Shown here: piece by piece, positions 1 through 7,933 of the stretch | Numbering within the stretch: position 1 is the stretch's first letter | Layout of the letters: every line of letters begins with the position of its first letter | NCBI GenBank assembly: GCA_963736055.1 | Contig: CAVTNM010000009.1 | Coordinates: forward strand, 310,001-374,000 | DNA length: 64,000 nt | Source of the DNA: AC-32 sp963736055 | Lineage (GTDB): Bacteria > Actinomycetota > Thermoleophilia > Gaiellales > Gaiellaceae | Direction: 5' to 3' | Position numbers and translations under genes: made by a program | The notes under the pieces: generated by a model | Told to the model about the DNA's origin: nothing | Seen by the model: only the letters and a program-made list of their open reading frames with translations | Databases searched by the model: none

Positions 1-186
1 GCGGTCGATCGCGATCAGCTTGCCGCGCCCGCCGAGGTCGGCGGCGAGCAGCTCGGCATGACCGCCGGCTCCGAAGGTGGCGTCGACGACGGTCTCCCCC
101 GGCTCGACGGCCAGGGCTTCACGCACCTCGTCGGCGAGGACGGGAACGTGGTCAGTCGCGTTGGGTCGCGAGACGTTCGGCAACAT
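1..186 (-). CDS. rsmH: 16S rRNA (cytosine-1402-N4)-methyltransferase RsmH, N-terminal part (cut by window edge)
   Basis: Only the first 62 codons lie in the window. They encode the typical RsmH opening: HVPVLADEV, then the SAM-binding segment VVDATFGAGGHAELL and an LIAIDR acidic strand. RsmH methylates C1402 of 16S rRNA in the cytoplasm. The ATG chosen at 186 overlaps the end of mraZ by 35 bases in another frame, which fits the conserved mraZ-rsmH order that opens division and cell-wall clusters. The rest of the gene, and presumably ftsL and ftsI, lie beyond the left edge. Confidence 0.93.
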   Translation of the reverse strand, partial: MLPNVSRPNATDHVPVLADEVREALAVEPGETVVDATFGAGGHAELLAADLGGRGKLIAIDR

Positions 187-586
187 CCTCCGCACTCCCT
201 TCGAACTCCTTGACGTGGTCGGCCCAGGCTGTCCGGTCCCAGATCTCGAGGTGATCCCCCACTCCCGCGATCACGACCTCGCGGCCGATGCGAGCGGTTT
301 TCGTCAGCGAGGCGGGCACCATCACGCGGCCCTGCTTGTCGGGCTCCGCCTCGGACGCTCCCGCGAAGAAGTACCTGTGCATCAGACGGCCTTCCTTGCT
401 GAGCGGGTCGAGGCCGGCGAGCCTGCCCTGGACCATCCGCTCCCACTCCGCATGCGGAAAGCAGTAGAGACACCCGTCCATACCGCGGGTGATGACGAGG
501 CCGCCGGAAAGCGCTTGGCGAAACTTGGCCGGTAGCGTGAGGCGGTTCTTGTCATCGATCGTATGCTCGAACTCACCTAGAAGCAT
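152..586 (-). CDS. mraZ: Transcriptional regulator MraZ
   Basis: A 144-residue protein of normal MraZ length with two SpoVT/AbrB-like halves. Each carries the DxxxR signature: DDKNR near residue 11 and DKQGR near residue 84. In characterised bacteria MraZ binds repeats upstream of its own gene and regulates the division and cell-wall operon. Here the start ATG at 586 is preceded by a periodic repeat array of the expected kind, annotated separately. It is the first gene of the operon and overlaps rsmH. Confidence 0.96.
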   Translation of the reverse strand: MLLGEFEHTIDDKNRLTLPAKFRQALSGGLVITRGMDGCLYCFPHAEWERMVQGRLAGLDPLSKEGRLMHRYFFAGASEAEPDKQGRVMVPASLTKTARIGREVVIAGVGDHLEIWDRTAWADHVKEFEGSAEDVAERLATQRD

Positions 587-589
587 CTT

Positions 590-644
590 CCACTTCGCCC
601 CACTTTAAACCACGATCGACCCACTTGGCAACCCTTTTCTGCCA
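590..644 (-). promoter_or_regulatory. Predicted MraZ operator: 10-11 bp periodic TGG repeats
   Basis: On the minus strand, TGG/TGGG (once GGG) elements recur at 10, 10, 11, about 10 and about 10 base steps: CCA on the plus strand at 590, 600, 610, 621 and 642, and CCC at 632. They end immediately upstream of the mraZ start. MraZ is known to bind TGGGN boxes at 10-base spacing upstream of its own gene. There are six elements here, more than the three or four I expect. Confidence 0.75.
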
Positions 645-680
645 CATCTCACACTGGTCCTCCCGGCCGCGTTTCACGGG

Positions 681-1148
681 ATGATGGAAGTCGTGCGCGT
701 CCCACCGTTCGAGCGGTTCTACGAGGAGCAGCGGGGTGTCGTTCTCGCCCAGCTCCGGCGGATGCTCGGTCGTGACGCGGCAGACGACGGCTTCCAGGAG
801 ACGTTCCTGCGGGCGCTGCGCGCCTACCCGACGCTGGAGCACGGGCGCCACCTGCGCGCGTGGGTGCTCACGATCGCGCGAAACGTGGCGCTCGACGCGC
901 TCCGGCGCGACCGCGTCACCTCGGCCGAGGTACCCGACCTCGAATCGGTCGACGAGCTGCTCCCCTACGAGGAGCTGAAGCGGCTCACCTCCGAGCTGCC
1001 GCAGAAGGAACGCGCCGCCGTCTTCCTCCGCTACGGCTACGACCTCAGCTACGACGACATCGGCGCCGCGCTCGGCTCCTCGAAGGAGGCGGCGCGGCAG
1101 GCGGCGTCCTCCGGCGTCCGCCGACTACGCAGAAAGGAACAGCAGTGA
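681..1148 (+). CDS. ECF-type RNA polymerase sigma factor
   Basis: A 155-residue sigma-70 family protein with region 2 at about residues 8-65 (FERFYEEQRG, FQETFLRALRAY, then RAWVLTIARNVALD) and region 4 at about 105-150 (LPQKERAAVFLRYGYDLSYDDIGAALG). No anti-sigma gene follows. Instead its TGA overlaps the GTG of an ogt gene (GTGA), so the two are translationally coupled. This suggests a role in an alkylation or stress regulon, which is inference. ATG at 684 is an alternative start. Confidence 0.88.
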   Translation: MMEVVRVPPFERFYEEQRGVVLAQLRRMLGRDAADDGFQETFLRALRAYPTLEHGRHLRAWVLTIARNVALDALRRDRVTSAEVPDLESVDELLPYEELKRLTSELPQKERAAVFLRYGYDLSYDDIGAALGSSKEAARQAASSGVRRLRRKEQQ

Positions 1149-1711
1149 CCGTTTCAGCAGAGCTCGATCGCCGCTTCCGCGACGCCGCGGCCGCCGAGGG
1201 GCTGCTCGACGTCGCCTACGACCTCGTGGACACTCCCGTCGGCCGGCTGTTCGTGGCCGTCACCGACCACGGGCTCTGCGAGATCGAGTTCGACCCCGTT
1301 CCGGAGCGCGAGGAGGAGCGGCTCGCCCGCGCCTTCGGCGTCCGGATCATGCGCTCCCCGAAGCCGACGGACGAGGTCCGGCGCCAGCTCGACGAGTACT
1401 TCGCCGGCAAGCGGAAGGACTTCGACCTTCACATCGACCTTCGCCCCACCCGCGAGTTCGCGCGTGCGGTGCTGGAGCAGCTCGCCCGCGTCCCGTACGG
1501 GGAGCTGACGACCTACGGCACGCTCGCCACGCGCGCCGGCCGGCCCCGCGCGGCACGCGCGGTGGGAACGGTGATGAACCGCAACCCGGTGCCGATCGTG
1601 CTTCCGTGCCACCGCGTCGTCGGCTCGACGGGCTCTCTGGTCGGCTACGGCGGCGGCCTCGACCGCAAGCGCACGCTCCTCGCCCTGGAAGGCTCGCTTC
1701 CGCCCGCTTGA
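1145..1711 (+). CDS. ogt: Methylated-DNA--[protein]-cysteine S-methyltransferase (Ogt type)
   Basis: A 188-residue suicide DNA repair protein that takes methyl groups from O6-methylguanine onto its own cysteine. The active-site block IVLPCHRVV places the acceptor Cys at about residue 155, and the helix-turn-helix segment PYGELTTYGTLATRAGRPRAARAVG precedes it. The N-terminal part (about 1-80) is the usual variable lobe containing TPVGRLFVAVTDHGL. The GTG start overlaps the sigma-factor stop, which fixes the start and implies coupled expression. Confidence 0.92.
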   Translation: MTVSAELDRRFRDAAAAEGLLDVAYDLVDTPVGRLFVAVTDHGLCEIEFDPVPEREEERLARAFGVRIMRSPKPTDEVRRQLDEYFAGKRKDFDLHIDLRPTREFARAVLEQLARVPYGELTTYGTLATRAGRPRAARAVGTVMNRNPVPIVLPCHRVVGSTGSLVGYGGGLDRKRTLLALEGSLPPA

Positions 1712-1766
1712 CTCCTGAGCGGGCGGGAGCTATGACGGGCGCCCACCCATCCGAGGAGGCAGACAC

Positions 1767-2168
1767 ATGAAACGGCTCGCACTGGCCGGGCTCCTGGTGC
1801 TCACCCTGGTGGCCGCGGCACCGGCCACGGCGAAGGGTCCCACGCTTCGCTCGCTCCAGGCACAGATCACGACGCTCAAGAAGCAGGTCAAGACCCTGCA
1901 GAGGCAGGTGAAGGACAACCAGACCCTCGCGGCCGCCGGGCTGGCCTACGGCGCGTGCAGCGCGGCTGTCGCTGCCGACGCGCTGCAGGGCACCTGGACC
2001 GCGCTCGACGGGCGCTTCGTCAGCGAGGGCCATGCCGCGCTCTTCGGCGCGCAGACCCCGGTGAACGACTTCAACTTCTGCAGCAGTGGCTTCAGCGTCG
2101 TCCGCGCCCGCAACCAGAACCCGCCGACCGTGGGGGTATTCCAGGCGCTGCTGAACATCTTCAAGTAG
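1767..2168 (+). CDS. Small secreted protein with N-terminal coiled coil, function unknown
   Basis: A 133-residue protein that I do not recognise. It has a clear signal peptide (MKRLALAGLLVLTLVAAAPATA), then a short Lys/Gln/Leu-rich coiled coil (about 28-55) and a C-terminal region with two cysteines (GACSAA and NFCSSG) that could form a disulfide. A good GAGGAG ribosome-binding site lies 8 bases before the ATG. It is alone between ogt and a convergent gene. Exported, probably extracytoplasmic. Confidence 0.7.
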   Translation: MKRLALAGLLVLTLVAAAPATAKGPTLRSLQAQITTLKKQVKTLQRQVKDNQTLAAAGLAYGACSAAVAADALQGTWTALDGRFVSEGHAALFGAQTPVNDFNFCSSGFSVVRARNQNPPTVGVFQALLNIFK

Positions 2169-2171
2169 CGC

Positions 2172-2396
2172 TCAGGCGTCGTGCTCAGGGAGGAGCTCGA
2201 GCGCGCGCTCGAGGTCCTTCTCGTGCACGAGCACCTCGTACTCCCCGCCGAGCCCGCCGAAGCCTTCGAATGCCGAGTCCGCCTCGTCGGAGGGGCGGAA
2301 CGCGCACTCGAAGCCGTTGTTCCGGAGGTGATTGCAGAGCATCTCGGCCTCCGGCTCGCCGGGCACCTTGGTCAGCCGGACTGCGTCGTCGTCCAC
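2172..2396 (-). CDS. DUF2007-like small protein
   Basis: A 74-residue protein reading VRLTKVPGEPEAEMLCNHLRNNGFECAFRPS and ending EYEVLVHEKDLERALELL. This is the pattern of DUF2007 (putative signal-transducing) proteins: an N-terminal alpha/beta unit with EAEML, and a C-terminal strand-helix with the V.V...D...A..LL motif. The biochemical role is unknown for the family. It starts with GTG, converges with the upstream secreted protein (3 bases between stops) and lies just downstream of the glycosylase-like gene on the same strand. Confidence 0.7.
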   Translation of the reverse strand: MDDDAVRLTKVPGEPEAEMLCNHLRNNGFECAFRPSDEADSAFEGFGGLGGEYEVLVHEKDLERALELLPEHDA

Positions 2397-2405
2397 CCCG
2401 CGAGC

Positions 2406-3404
2406 CTAGCCGTTCCGCTGCAGGAAGGCCGCGAGCGGCTCGAGCGCCTCGTCGAGCCGCGACGTGTCGCCCCAGGCGCCGAGGATCTCGAGCTCTCCGG
2501 TCTTGCGGTCGAACCGCGGCTCGACCCGCCCCACGAGACGGTCGCCTTCCAGGATCGGCAGGACGTAGTAGCCGTACTCGCGCTTCGTAGGAGGCACGTA
2601 CATCTCGAGCCGATAGCGGAAGCCGAACAGGGCCTCGGCCCGGTCGCGATCGTGCACGAGCCGGTCGAACGGCGACAGCACCGTGACCCGGTCGGGCACG
2701 GGCTCGTCGCTCACCTCGGGATGCGCGACCCACTCGCCTTTCTCGAGCCGGACGCCGAGCGAACGGAAGCGCTGCTCGGCGAAGCGACGCTCCGCCTCGC
2801 GCAACGGCACCGTCTCGGTCTCGGGGTACCAGCGCTCGCCGAGGTCCCAGAGGCGCTGCTTGCCCTGACGGCCGACGACCGCCACGTCACCGCGGACGCC
2901 GAGGATCTCCAGCATCAGGCCGGTGCGGCGCGAGCCCCACCAGCGGTGCCCGCCGTCCCTGCCCACCGGGTCCTCGAGGTCGCGTGACAACAGCGGCCCG
3001 CGACGGTCGAGCTCGCGCATCACGTACCGCCGATAGGACGCGTGCTCCCTCAGGAACTGCTGGCCGCGGCGCTCCCAGCTGTGGCCGGTCGCGCGCCGGC
3101 TGCGACGCATGCGAGCGCGGACCAGCGGCAGCGACTCGATCGGCCAGACGAAGGCGTTCCACTCGAACAGCTTCCGGTCGCGCCACAGCAGCCGCTCGAG
3201 CTGCCCGGTGTCGAACGAGCCGATCCGGCTCCAGAGGACGAGGTGCTGCGGCGGCGCGACGGTAGCGATCGGGTCGAGCTGCAGGAACCCGAGCCGGCGC
3301 ACCGTGTCGAGCACGCCCCGCGCCGAGCCGTCGAGAAGCTGCGCGCGGACGGCGATGCGCCGCGCCTGCTCCGGGGTCACCTTCCGCGCCACGCGCCGAG
3401 TCAA
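2406..3404 (-). CDS. AlkZ/YcaQ-family winged-helix DNA glycosylase (QxD type)
   Basis: A 332-residue protein of the winged-helix HTH_42 family. Members such as Streptomyces AlkZ and E. coli YcaQ excise bulky or crosslinked alkylated bases. The catalytic QxQ/QxD motif is visible as Q42-L-D44 in RRLGFLQLDPIATVAP, so it resembles the YcaQ (AlkX) type. Conserved stretches include LWRDRKLFEWNAFVWPIESLPL and the C-terminal GRVEPRFDRKTGELEI. The start is TTG at 3404, or GTG at 3392. Its proximity to ogt suggests a small alkylation-repair neighbourhood, although it is on the opposite strand. Confidence 0.82.
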   Translation of the reverse strand: MTRRVARKVTPEQARRIAVRAQLLDGSARGVLDTVRRLGFLQLDPIATVAPPQHLVLWSRIGSFDTGQLERLLWRDRKLFEWNAFVWPIESLPLVRARMRRSRRATGHSWERRGQQFLREHASYRRYVMRELDRRGPLLSRDLEDPVGRDGGHRWWGSRRTGLMLEILGVRGDVAVVGRQGKQRLWDLGERWYPETETVPLREAERRFAEQRFRSLGVRLEKGEWVAHPEVSDEPVPDRVTVLSPFDRLVHDRDRAEALFGFRYRLEMYVPPTKREYGYYVLPILEGDRLVGRVEPRFDRKTGELEILGAWGDTSRLDEALEPLAAFLQRNG

Positions 3405-3410
3405 GCACGA

Positions 3411-4130
3411 TCAGGCGCTCAAGCGTGCCTCCTCATGGTCGGCGAGAAGCCGGTAGCCCACTCCCCACACGTTGAGCACGCAGCCGTCGGCGCCTGCCCG
3501 GCCGAGCTTCCGCCGCAGCCGTGAAGCGTGCGAGTCGAGAGTCCGTGTCCGGCCGAGCGAGCGGAAGCCCCAGACCTCTCGGAGCAGCTCCTCCTTGGTG
3601 AAGACGCGCAGGGGCTCGGTGGCGAGCTTGACGAGCAGCTCGTACTCCTTCGCCGCCAGCGCGACGGAGCACCCTCGCACCGTCACCTGCCTCGTTGCGC
3701 GGTCGACCGCGACCGGGCCCGCGGCGAGACGGGCGCGAGTGCCGGGACGCGTCCGTCGCAGCACGGCGTGGATCCGCGCCACGAGCTCCTCGTAGTGGAA
3801 GGGGCGCGGCACGAAGTCGTCGCACCCGCGGGCGAAGGCGTGCACGCGGTCGACCGCGTCCGCCCGCGGCTCGCCGAGCACGATCAGGGGCACGTCGCGA
3901 TCCCAGGAACGGCCCGGTTCGCCCTCCCGAAGCACGCGGCAGACCTCGAGCGCAGGCGCATCGGGCAGGCCGCCCACGAGCACGAGGTCGGGCCGCTCCC
4001 GCTCCGCCAGCTCAAGCGCCTCGCGCCCGGCGCCGGCGCCGACGACCGAGAAGCCGTCGCTCGCCAGATGCCGCTCGAGAAACTCCCGCGTTCCGGGCTC
4101 GGCTTCGGCGAGGAGCAGCGCCTGTGACAT
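3411..4130 (-). CDS. OmpR-like regulator with a degenerate receiver domain
   Basis: A 239-residue two-domain protein. The N-terminal receiver fold (1-120) lacks the expected acidic pocket: the usual DD/ED is AEAEP (residues 8-12), the phospho-acceptor Asp position is Gly53 (DLVLVGGLPD), and the conserved Lys is Arg (VPRPFHYEEL). The C-terminal winged helix (about 135-230) is intact, with AKEYELLVKLATEPLRVFTKEELL, SRLRRKLG and WGVGYRL. It is therefore probably a phosphorylation-independent DNA-binding regulator. No kinase is adjacent. The start at 4130 follows a TAGCTT box by 7 bases, so the mRNA may be leaderless. Confidence 0.82.
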   Translation of the reverse strand: MSQALLLAEAEPGTREFLERHLASDGFSVVGAGAGREALELAERERPDLVLVGGLPDAPALEVCRVLREGEPGRSWDRDVPLIVLGEPRADAVDRVHAFARGCDDFVPRPFHYEELVARIHAVLRRTRPGTRARLAAGPVAVDRATRQVTVRGCSVALAAKEYELLVKLATEPLRVFTKEELLREVWGFRSLGRTRTLDSHASRLRRKLGRAGADGCVLNVWGVGYRLLADHEEARLSA

Positions 4131-4208
4131 GCAGCCGAAGCTACCGCCGGCCCCGCGCGCGCGCCAGATGTCCTTTTGCACGGAACTGCGCCGAGGTTTC
4201 TACAGGGA

Positions 4209-4952
4209 CTATGGCGCGCCGGGCAGCTTTGGGTACGGACCGTGCGGGGTCACCTCGCCTCCGCACGCGGAAACCCGGCCCCGGGCATCGGGATACGTCT
4301 TCAGAAGAAGAATGCGCGCTCGGGCAACGCTCTGTCCGTCTGCATCGAGGGCGACGAACAGCGGCGCCCAATCTTCGCTCGGACAGCCTCCGGTCCAGAA
4401 AACCCGCGCCACGTAGAAGCCTCCGGCGCCCAGAGGCCTCACGATCTCGTCTCCCGTTGGGGTCGCGAAGCTGACCGAGCGCGCTCGGTCGTCGGCCACC
4501 CGACCAGCGATGACCCACACGTCTTGAGAGCCTCCAAGTCCGCCGGCGCTAATGGGCACAGAAGCCTTCTTCCTGCTCGCGCACGTCCCGCCGTCGCCAG
4601 CATCGGCCGGCTTCCACGGCTCATCGACGATGAAGCAGATTCCCCCCTCGCGGTTCGGCGTCGCGTAGAGCTTGATCGGCCCGTCCTGCGCCACGAACTG
4701 CGCCTTGTGTGCCTCTGGGTGAAAACCGAGTTGCGTCGTGTACTGCTTGAAGCCGGTGACAACGGGTGGCGGCGCGGGCTCGCCACTCAGCCAGCCGGCC
4801 TCCGTTGCCGCGATGGACAGGCTCGCGGTCAGAACTCCGACCACAGCCACGACGAGCGCGATCAGCAGGCGACGCCGGCGCATCCGAATTCGCCGGGACG
4901 CGGCGTTCTCGAGCTCGAAGCGATAGCGAAGGACAGGATCGGCTGAGCTCAC
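4209..4952 (-). CDS. Single-pass membrane protein, putative partner of the upstream ECF sigma factor
   Basis: A 247-residue protein of no family I recognise. A short basic N-terminus (RRIRMRRRRLL) precedes one transmembrane helix (about 30-50). An extracytoplasmic domain follows with four or five cysteines (GGICF, GGTCAS, GGCPSE, SACGG) that may form disulfides. Its GTG start overlaps the stop of the sigma-factor gene (GTGA), the position usually held by an anti-sigma factor. The cytoplasmic tail of about 25 residues is short for a classical zinc anti-sigma domain, so that role is only a guess from context. Confidence 0.6.
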   Translation of the reverse strand: MSSADPVLRYRFELENAASRRIRMRRRRLLIALVVAVVGVLTASLSIAATEAGWLSGEPAPPPVVTGFKQYTTQLGFHPEAHKAQFVAQDGPIKLYATPNREGGICFIVDEPWKPADAGDGGTCASRKKASVPISAGGLGGSQDVWVIAGRVADDRARSVSFATPTGDEIVRPLGAGGFYVARVFWTGGCPSEDWAPLFVALDADGQSVARARILLLKTYPDARGRVSACGGEVTPHGPYPKLPGAP

Positions 4953-5521
4953 GGCTTTCCTCCCGATAGTCGAAGGCGAAGGGTTCGCAGACCGCGCGAG
5001 ACACGAGCTCTCAACGCCTGCTCACTCGAGCCCGAGCGGTCAGCGAGCGAGCCGTACTCTTCCTCCAACAGGACGCGCCCGATCACTGCCTCTCGCTGAT
5101 CCTCGGGAAGCTCATCGAGCGCGAGCCTGAGCCGTCGACGCAGCTCCTCGGCGTCGACCCGCGCGATCAGCTCGTCAATCGCATCTTGGTCATACGGCGC
5201 GGACTCGATCCGGAGTCGCCGTCGCGCGCTCGCATCAACAGCGTGACGACGTTGCCCGTCTAGCAGGAGGTTCCGCGCCACGGTCCACATCCACGGCCAT
5301 GCCGACCCATCGGCAGGCAAACGGATCCGGTACCCACTTTCGAGGAGGCGCGCGAAGGTCTCCTGCGCCACGTCGAAGGCGACCTCGCGGCTTCCACTGG
5401 CGCTTGCGAGCGCGGCGACGAGCCGCCCGACGTATCGGTCGTAGAGGACGACGATCGCCTCTGGGTCGCGACGCAGACGGCGAAGAGCCTCCGCATCGGA
5501 CAGGGCCGGCGTTGCTCTCAC
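4949..5521 (-). CDS. ECF-type RNA polymerase sigma factor
   Basis: About 190 residues from GTG at 5521. Region 2 is LRRDPEAIVVLYDRYVGRLVAAL with ETFARLLESGY and AWPWMWTVARNLLLDGQRR. Region 4 is LDELPEDQREAVIGRVLLEEEYGSLADRSGSSEQALRARVSRGL. Its frame is open upstream into the end of the ABC1-kinase gene only because that gene has a frameshift. The sigma homology begins after residue 10, so a separate start is preferred (GTG 5521, or TTG 5527). It is coupled by GTGA overlap to a membrane protein. Confidence 0.82.
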   Translation of the reverse strand: MRATPALSDAEALRRLRRDPEAIVVLYDRYVGRLVAALASASGSREVAFDVAQETFARLLESGYRIRLPADGSAWPWMWTVARNLLLDGQRRHAVDASARRRLRIESAPYDQDAIDELIARVDAEELRRRLRLALDELPEDQREAVIGRVLLEEEYGSLADRSGSSEQALRARVSRGLRTLRLRLSGGKP

Positions 5522-5562
5522 ACCCAAAGAACGAACAAGTGGCAGCGCGTGTGACAGCGGAC

Positions 5563-7228
5563 CTACAGCCGTCCGGAGCGTAAGACGCCCCAGAGCAGCC
5601 ACAGCCCGAGCACGACCGAGAGGACGAAGCCGATGAACGAGAGGAAGTTGACGCCCTGCGATCTGCGGGCCCTCGGTCGAGAAGATCCCGATCAGGCTCG
5701 AGCCGATCAGGCCGCCGACCACAACGAGGGCGATCACGAGCCGGTTGAACGCGACGTCGAGCTTGCGCATGAACTCGTCGAGGCCCTTGTGGACGAAGCC
5801 CACCTCGATCTGGCCGTCGCGTGCCTCCTCGAGGAAGTCGTGCAGCTGGAACGGCATGTCGCGCACGACCCGCCCCAGCTCGATGCCCTCCTTGCGCGCC
5901 CGCGTGAGGACGCGCCGTGGCGTGTAGCGCTCGAGCATCAGGCTGCGCGCGTACGGCTTGGCGACCTCGAAGACGTTGAAATCCGGGTAGAGCTCGATCC
6001 CCACCGAGCCGAGCGTCGCAATCGCCTTGTCCAGCATCACGAAGCGGCTCGGGAGGCGCAGGTTGAGCCGGTAGATCAGCTGGAAGGCCTCGCGGATCAC
6101 CTGAAGCGGGTCGATCTCAGAGAGGCTGACCCCGTAGTAGCGGTAGTAGAGCTCCCGCAATTCGGCGACGAACTCGTCCTCGCGCTCCTTGGGGTAGCGG
6201 ACGCCGAGCTCGGCAAGCCGTCGGGGGAGCTGCTCGATCTGCTCGTTCGCGGCGTCGATGAAGAGCCGCGTCAGCTTGGACATGTCCTCGTCGGTCAGCT
6301 TCCCGACCTGGCCGAAGTCGACGATCCCGATCTGGTCGCCGTCGCCGAGGACGAAGATGTTGGCCGGGTGCGGGTCGCCGTGGAAGAACCCGTGCCGGAA
6401 GATCATCGTCATCCACGTCTCGGTGATCAGGTACGCGAGGCGCCTCCGCTCCTCCATCTCCCAGGCGTCGAGCGGCAGGTCGGCGAGCTGCATGCCCTCC
6501 ACGAGCTCGAGCGTGAGCACGCGCGTGCGCGAGTAGCTCCAGTACACGCGCGGGATCAGCACGTGCGGGTGGCCGGAGAAGCGGTGGTGGAAAGCTTCGG
6601 CGTTGCGACCCTCGAGTCGGTAGTCGAGCTCCTGCCGGATCGAGCGCGCGAACTCGTCCACGAGCTGGCGCGCATCGATGAAGTCGAGCGCCCGTACCCG
6701 CTCCCGGGCCAGCTTCGCCGCCTGGTAGAGGAGCGCGAGGTCGCCCTCGACCTGTCTCGGCGCGTTCGGCCTCTGAACCTTGACCGCGACCCGCTTGCCG
6801 TTCGGAAGGGTCGCTCGGTGCACCTGGCCGATCGAGGCGGCGGCCACCGGGGTTGGGTCGAACTCGGTGAACAGCTGCTCGACCGAGAGGCCGAGCTCCT
6901 CCTGGATCACCCGCTCGACGTCCTCGTACGGGAAGGGGCGGACGTCGTCCTGGAGCGCCTGCAGCTCGACCACGATGTCCGGAGGCACCACGTCGGGGCG
7001 CGTCGAGAGGAGCTGGCCGAACTTGACGAACGTCGGGCCGAGCTCGTCGAGCATCTCGCGCAGGTGCTGTCCGCGCTGCGAAGGCGATCCCTCCGGCGGG
7101 AGGCGCTGCTTGCCGGGCAGCAGATCGGTCAGCTTGTGCCGCTCGAAGAAGTAGCCGAAGCCGTGCTTGACCGCGACCTGGGCGATCTCCGAGATCCGCC
7201 CGAGATTCCGGGTCCTCGTGCTCGCCAT
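5563..7228 (-). pseudogene. ABC1/AarF/UbiB-family atypical kinase, frame broken near its 3' end
   Basis: The first 525 residues or so are a full ABC1-family protein: KxGQ motif (TFVKFGQLLSTRPD), Ala-rich loop (PVAAASIGQVHRA), kinase Lys (RVAVKVQRP), catalytic GDPHPANIF and metal-binding VDFGQVG. C-terminal membrane helices follow (FNRLVIALVVVGGLIGSSLIG). After GPQIAG the frame slips. Reading +1 at the GGG at 5654-5656 gives the family-typical end VNFLSFIGFVLSVVLGLWLL, stopping at TAG 5563. Without the slip it runs into the next sigma-factor gene. The family acts in isoprenoid-lipid or quinone metabolism. One extra base is the simplest cause. Confidence 0.85.
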
Positions 7229-7233
7229 CGAGC

Positions 7234-7932
7234 TCAGTGTTGCACGAGGTGCGGGTTGATCCCGCTCCGCACGGCCCCGTCCGGGAGCACGGGCGGCAGT
7301 CCCGCCGCGGATGCCTCGGCAGCCAGGCGCCAGAGCCGCACGATCTCGGCGCCGACGAGCTCCGCGGCCTCCGCGTACCCCTTGCGGTTGCGCGGCAGAT
7401 CGTCGAGCCGCATCGCCTCACCCCACACGACGGCGCACTTGCGACGGTTGGTCGGCGACCAGCCGAACGTGTCGAGCCCGCACGGGATAACCGGCACCCC
7501 TTCCTGCATCGCGATCATCAGGCCGCCCGGCTGCATAGGCCCCGGGTGCCCGAACCGCTGCCGCGTGCCCTCGAGGTGGACGCCGACGAGCTTGCCCTCG
7601 CGTGCCAGCTCGCGCGCGTGCCGGAGCGCGTCCCGGTCGCCCTCGCCGCGCCTGACTCCGAAGACGCCGAGCGAGCTGAGCGCGGTGCCCACCACCGGGA
7701 CCTCGAGCAGCTCCGCCTTGGCGAGGAAGTAGATCGTCCGGGGCGAGAACCCGCCGATCAGCGGGTGGTCGATCCCGGAGAAGTGGTTGGCCGCGACCAC
7801 TCCCCCGCCTTCGAGCGGCACGCGCTCGACCCCGTAGCCGGCGGCCGGCGCGAGCCAGACGGCGATCCGGGGCACGAACATGCGACCGACGCGCCAACCC
7901 GCCTCCGGGCTGCGGAACCAGAGCTTCGGCAC
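7234..7932 (-). CDS. 1-acyl-sn-glycerol-3-phosphate acyltransferase-like protein (PlsC family)
   Basis: A 232-residue membrane-associated acyltransferase that would add the second acyl chain in phospholipid synthesis, or act on a related lipid. The HX4D active site is NHFSGIDHP (about residue 50), followed by the substrate motif EGTRQRFG and the proline-containing GVPVIPCGL. The GTG start at 7932 directly follows the stop of the phasin-like gene (1 base between). This start gives VPKLWFRSPEAGW, a typical short N-terminus. The ABC1 kinase begins 6 bases downstream, so the genes share an operon. Confidence 0.88.
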   Translation of the reverse strand: MPKLWFRSPEAGWRVGRMFVPRIAVWLAPAAGYGVERVPLEGGGVVAANHFSGIDHPLIGGFSPRTIYFLAKAELLEVPVVGTALSSLGVFGVRRGEGDRDALRHARELAREGKLVGVHLEGTRQRFGHPGPMQPGGLMIAMQEGVPVIPCGLDTFGWSPTNRRKCAVVWGEAMRLDDLPRNRKGYAEAAELVGAEIVRLWRLAAEASAAGLPPVLPDGAVRSGINPHLVQH

Positions 7933-7933
7933 G

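Noticed and set aside
4949..7228. One long protein fusing an ABC1 kinase to an ECF sigma factor
   Set aside because: The join exists only because of an apparent extra base at 5654-5656. The +1 frame gives the normal ABC1 C-terminus and stop, and the sigma gene has its own GTG.
5633..7732. Plus-strand 699-codon open frame
   Set aside because: It is antisense to the ABC1 kinase and acyltransferase genes. Its His/Arg/Glu/Asp-heavy composition is the usual mirror of GC-rich coding DNA, and no domain is visible.
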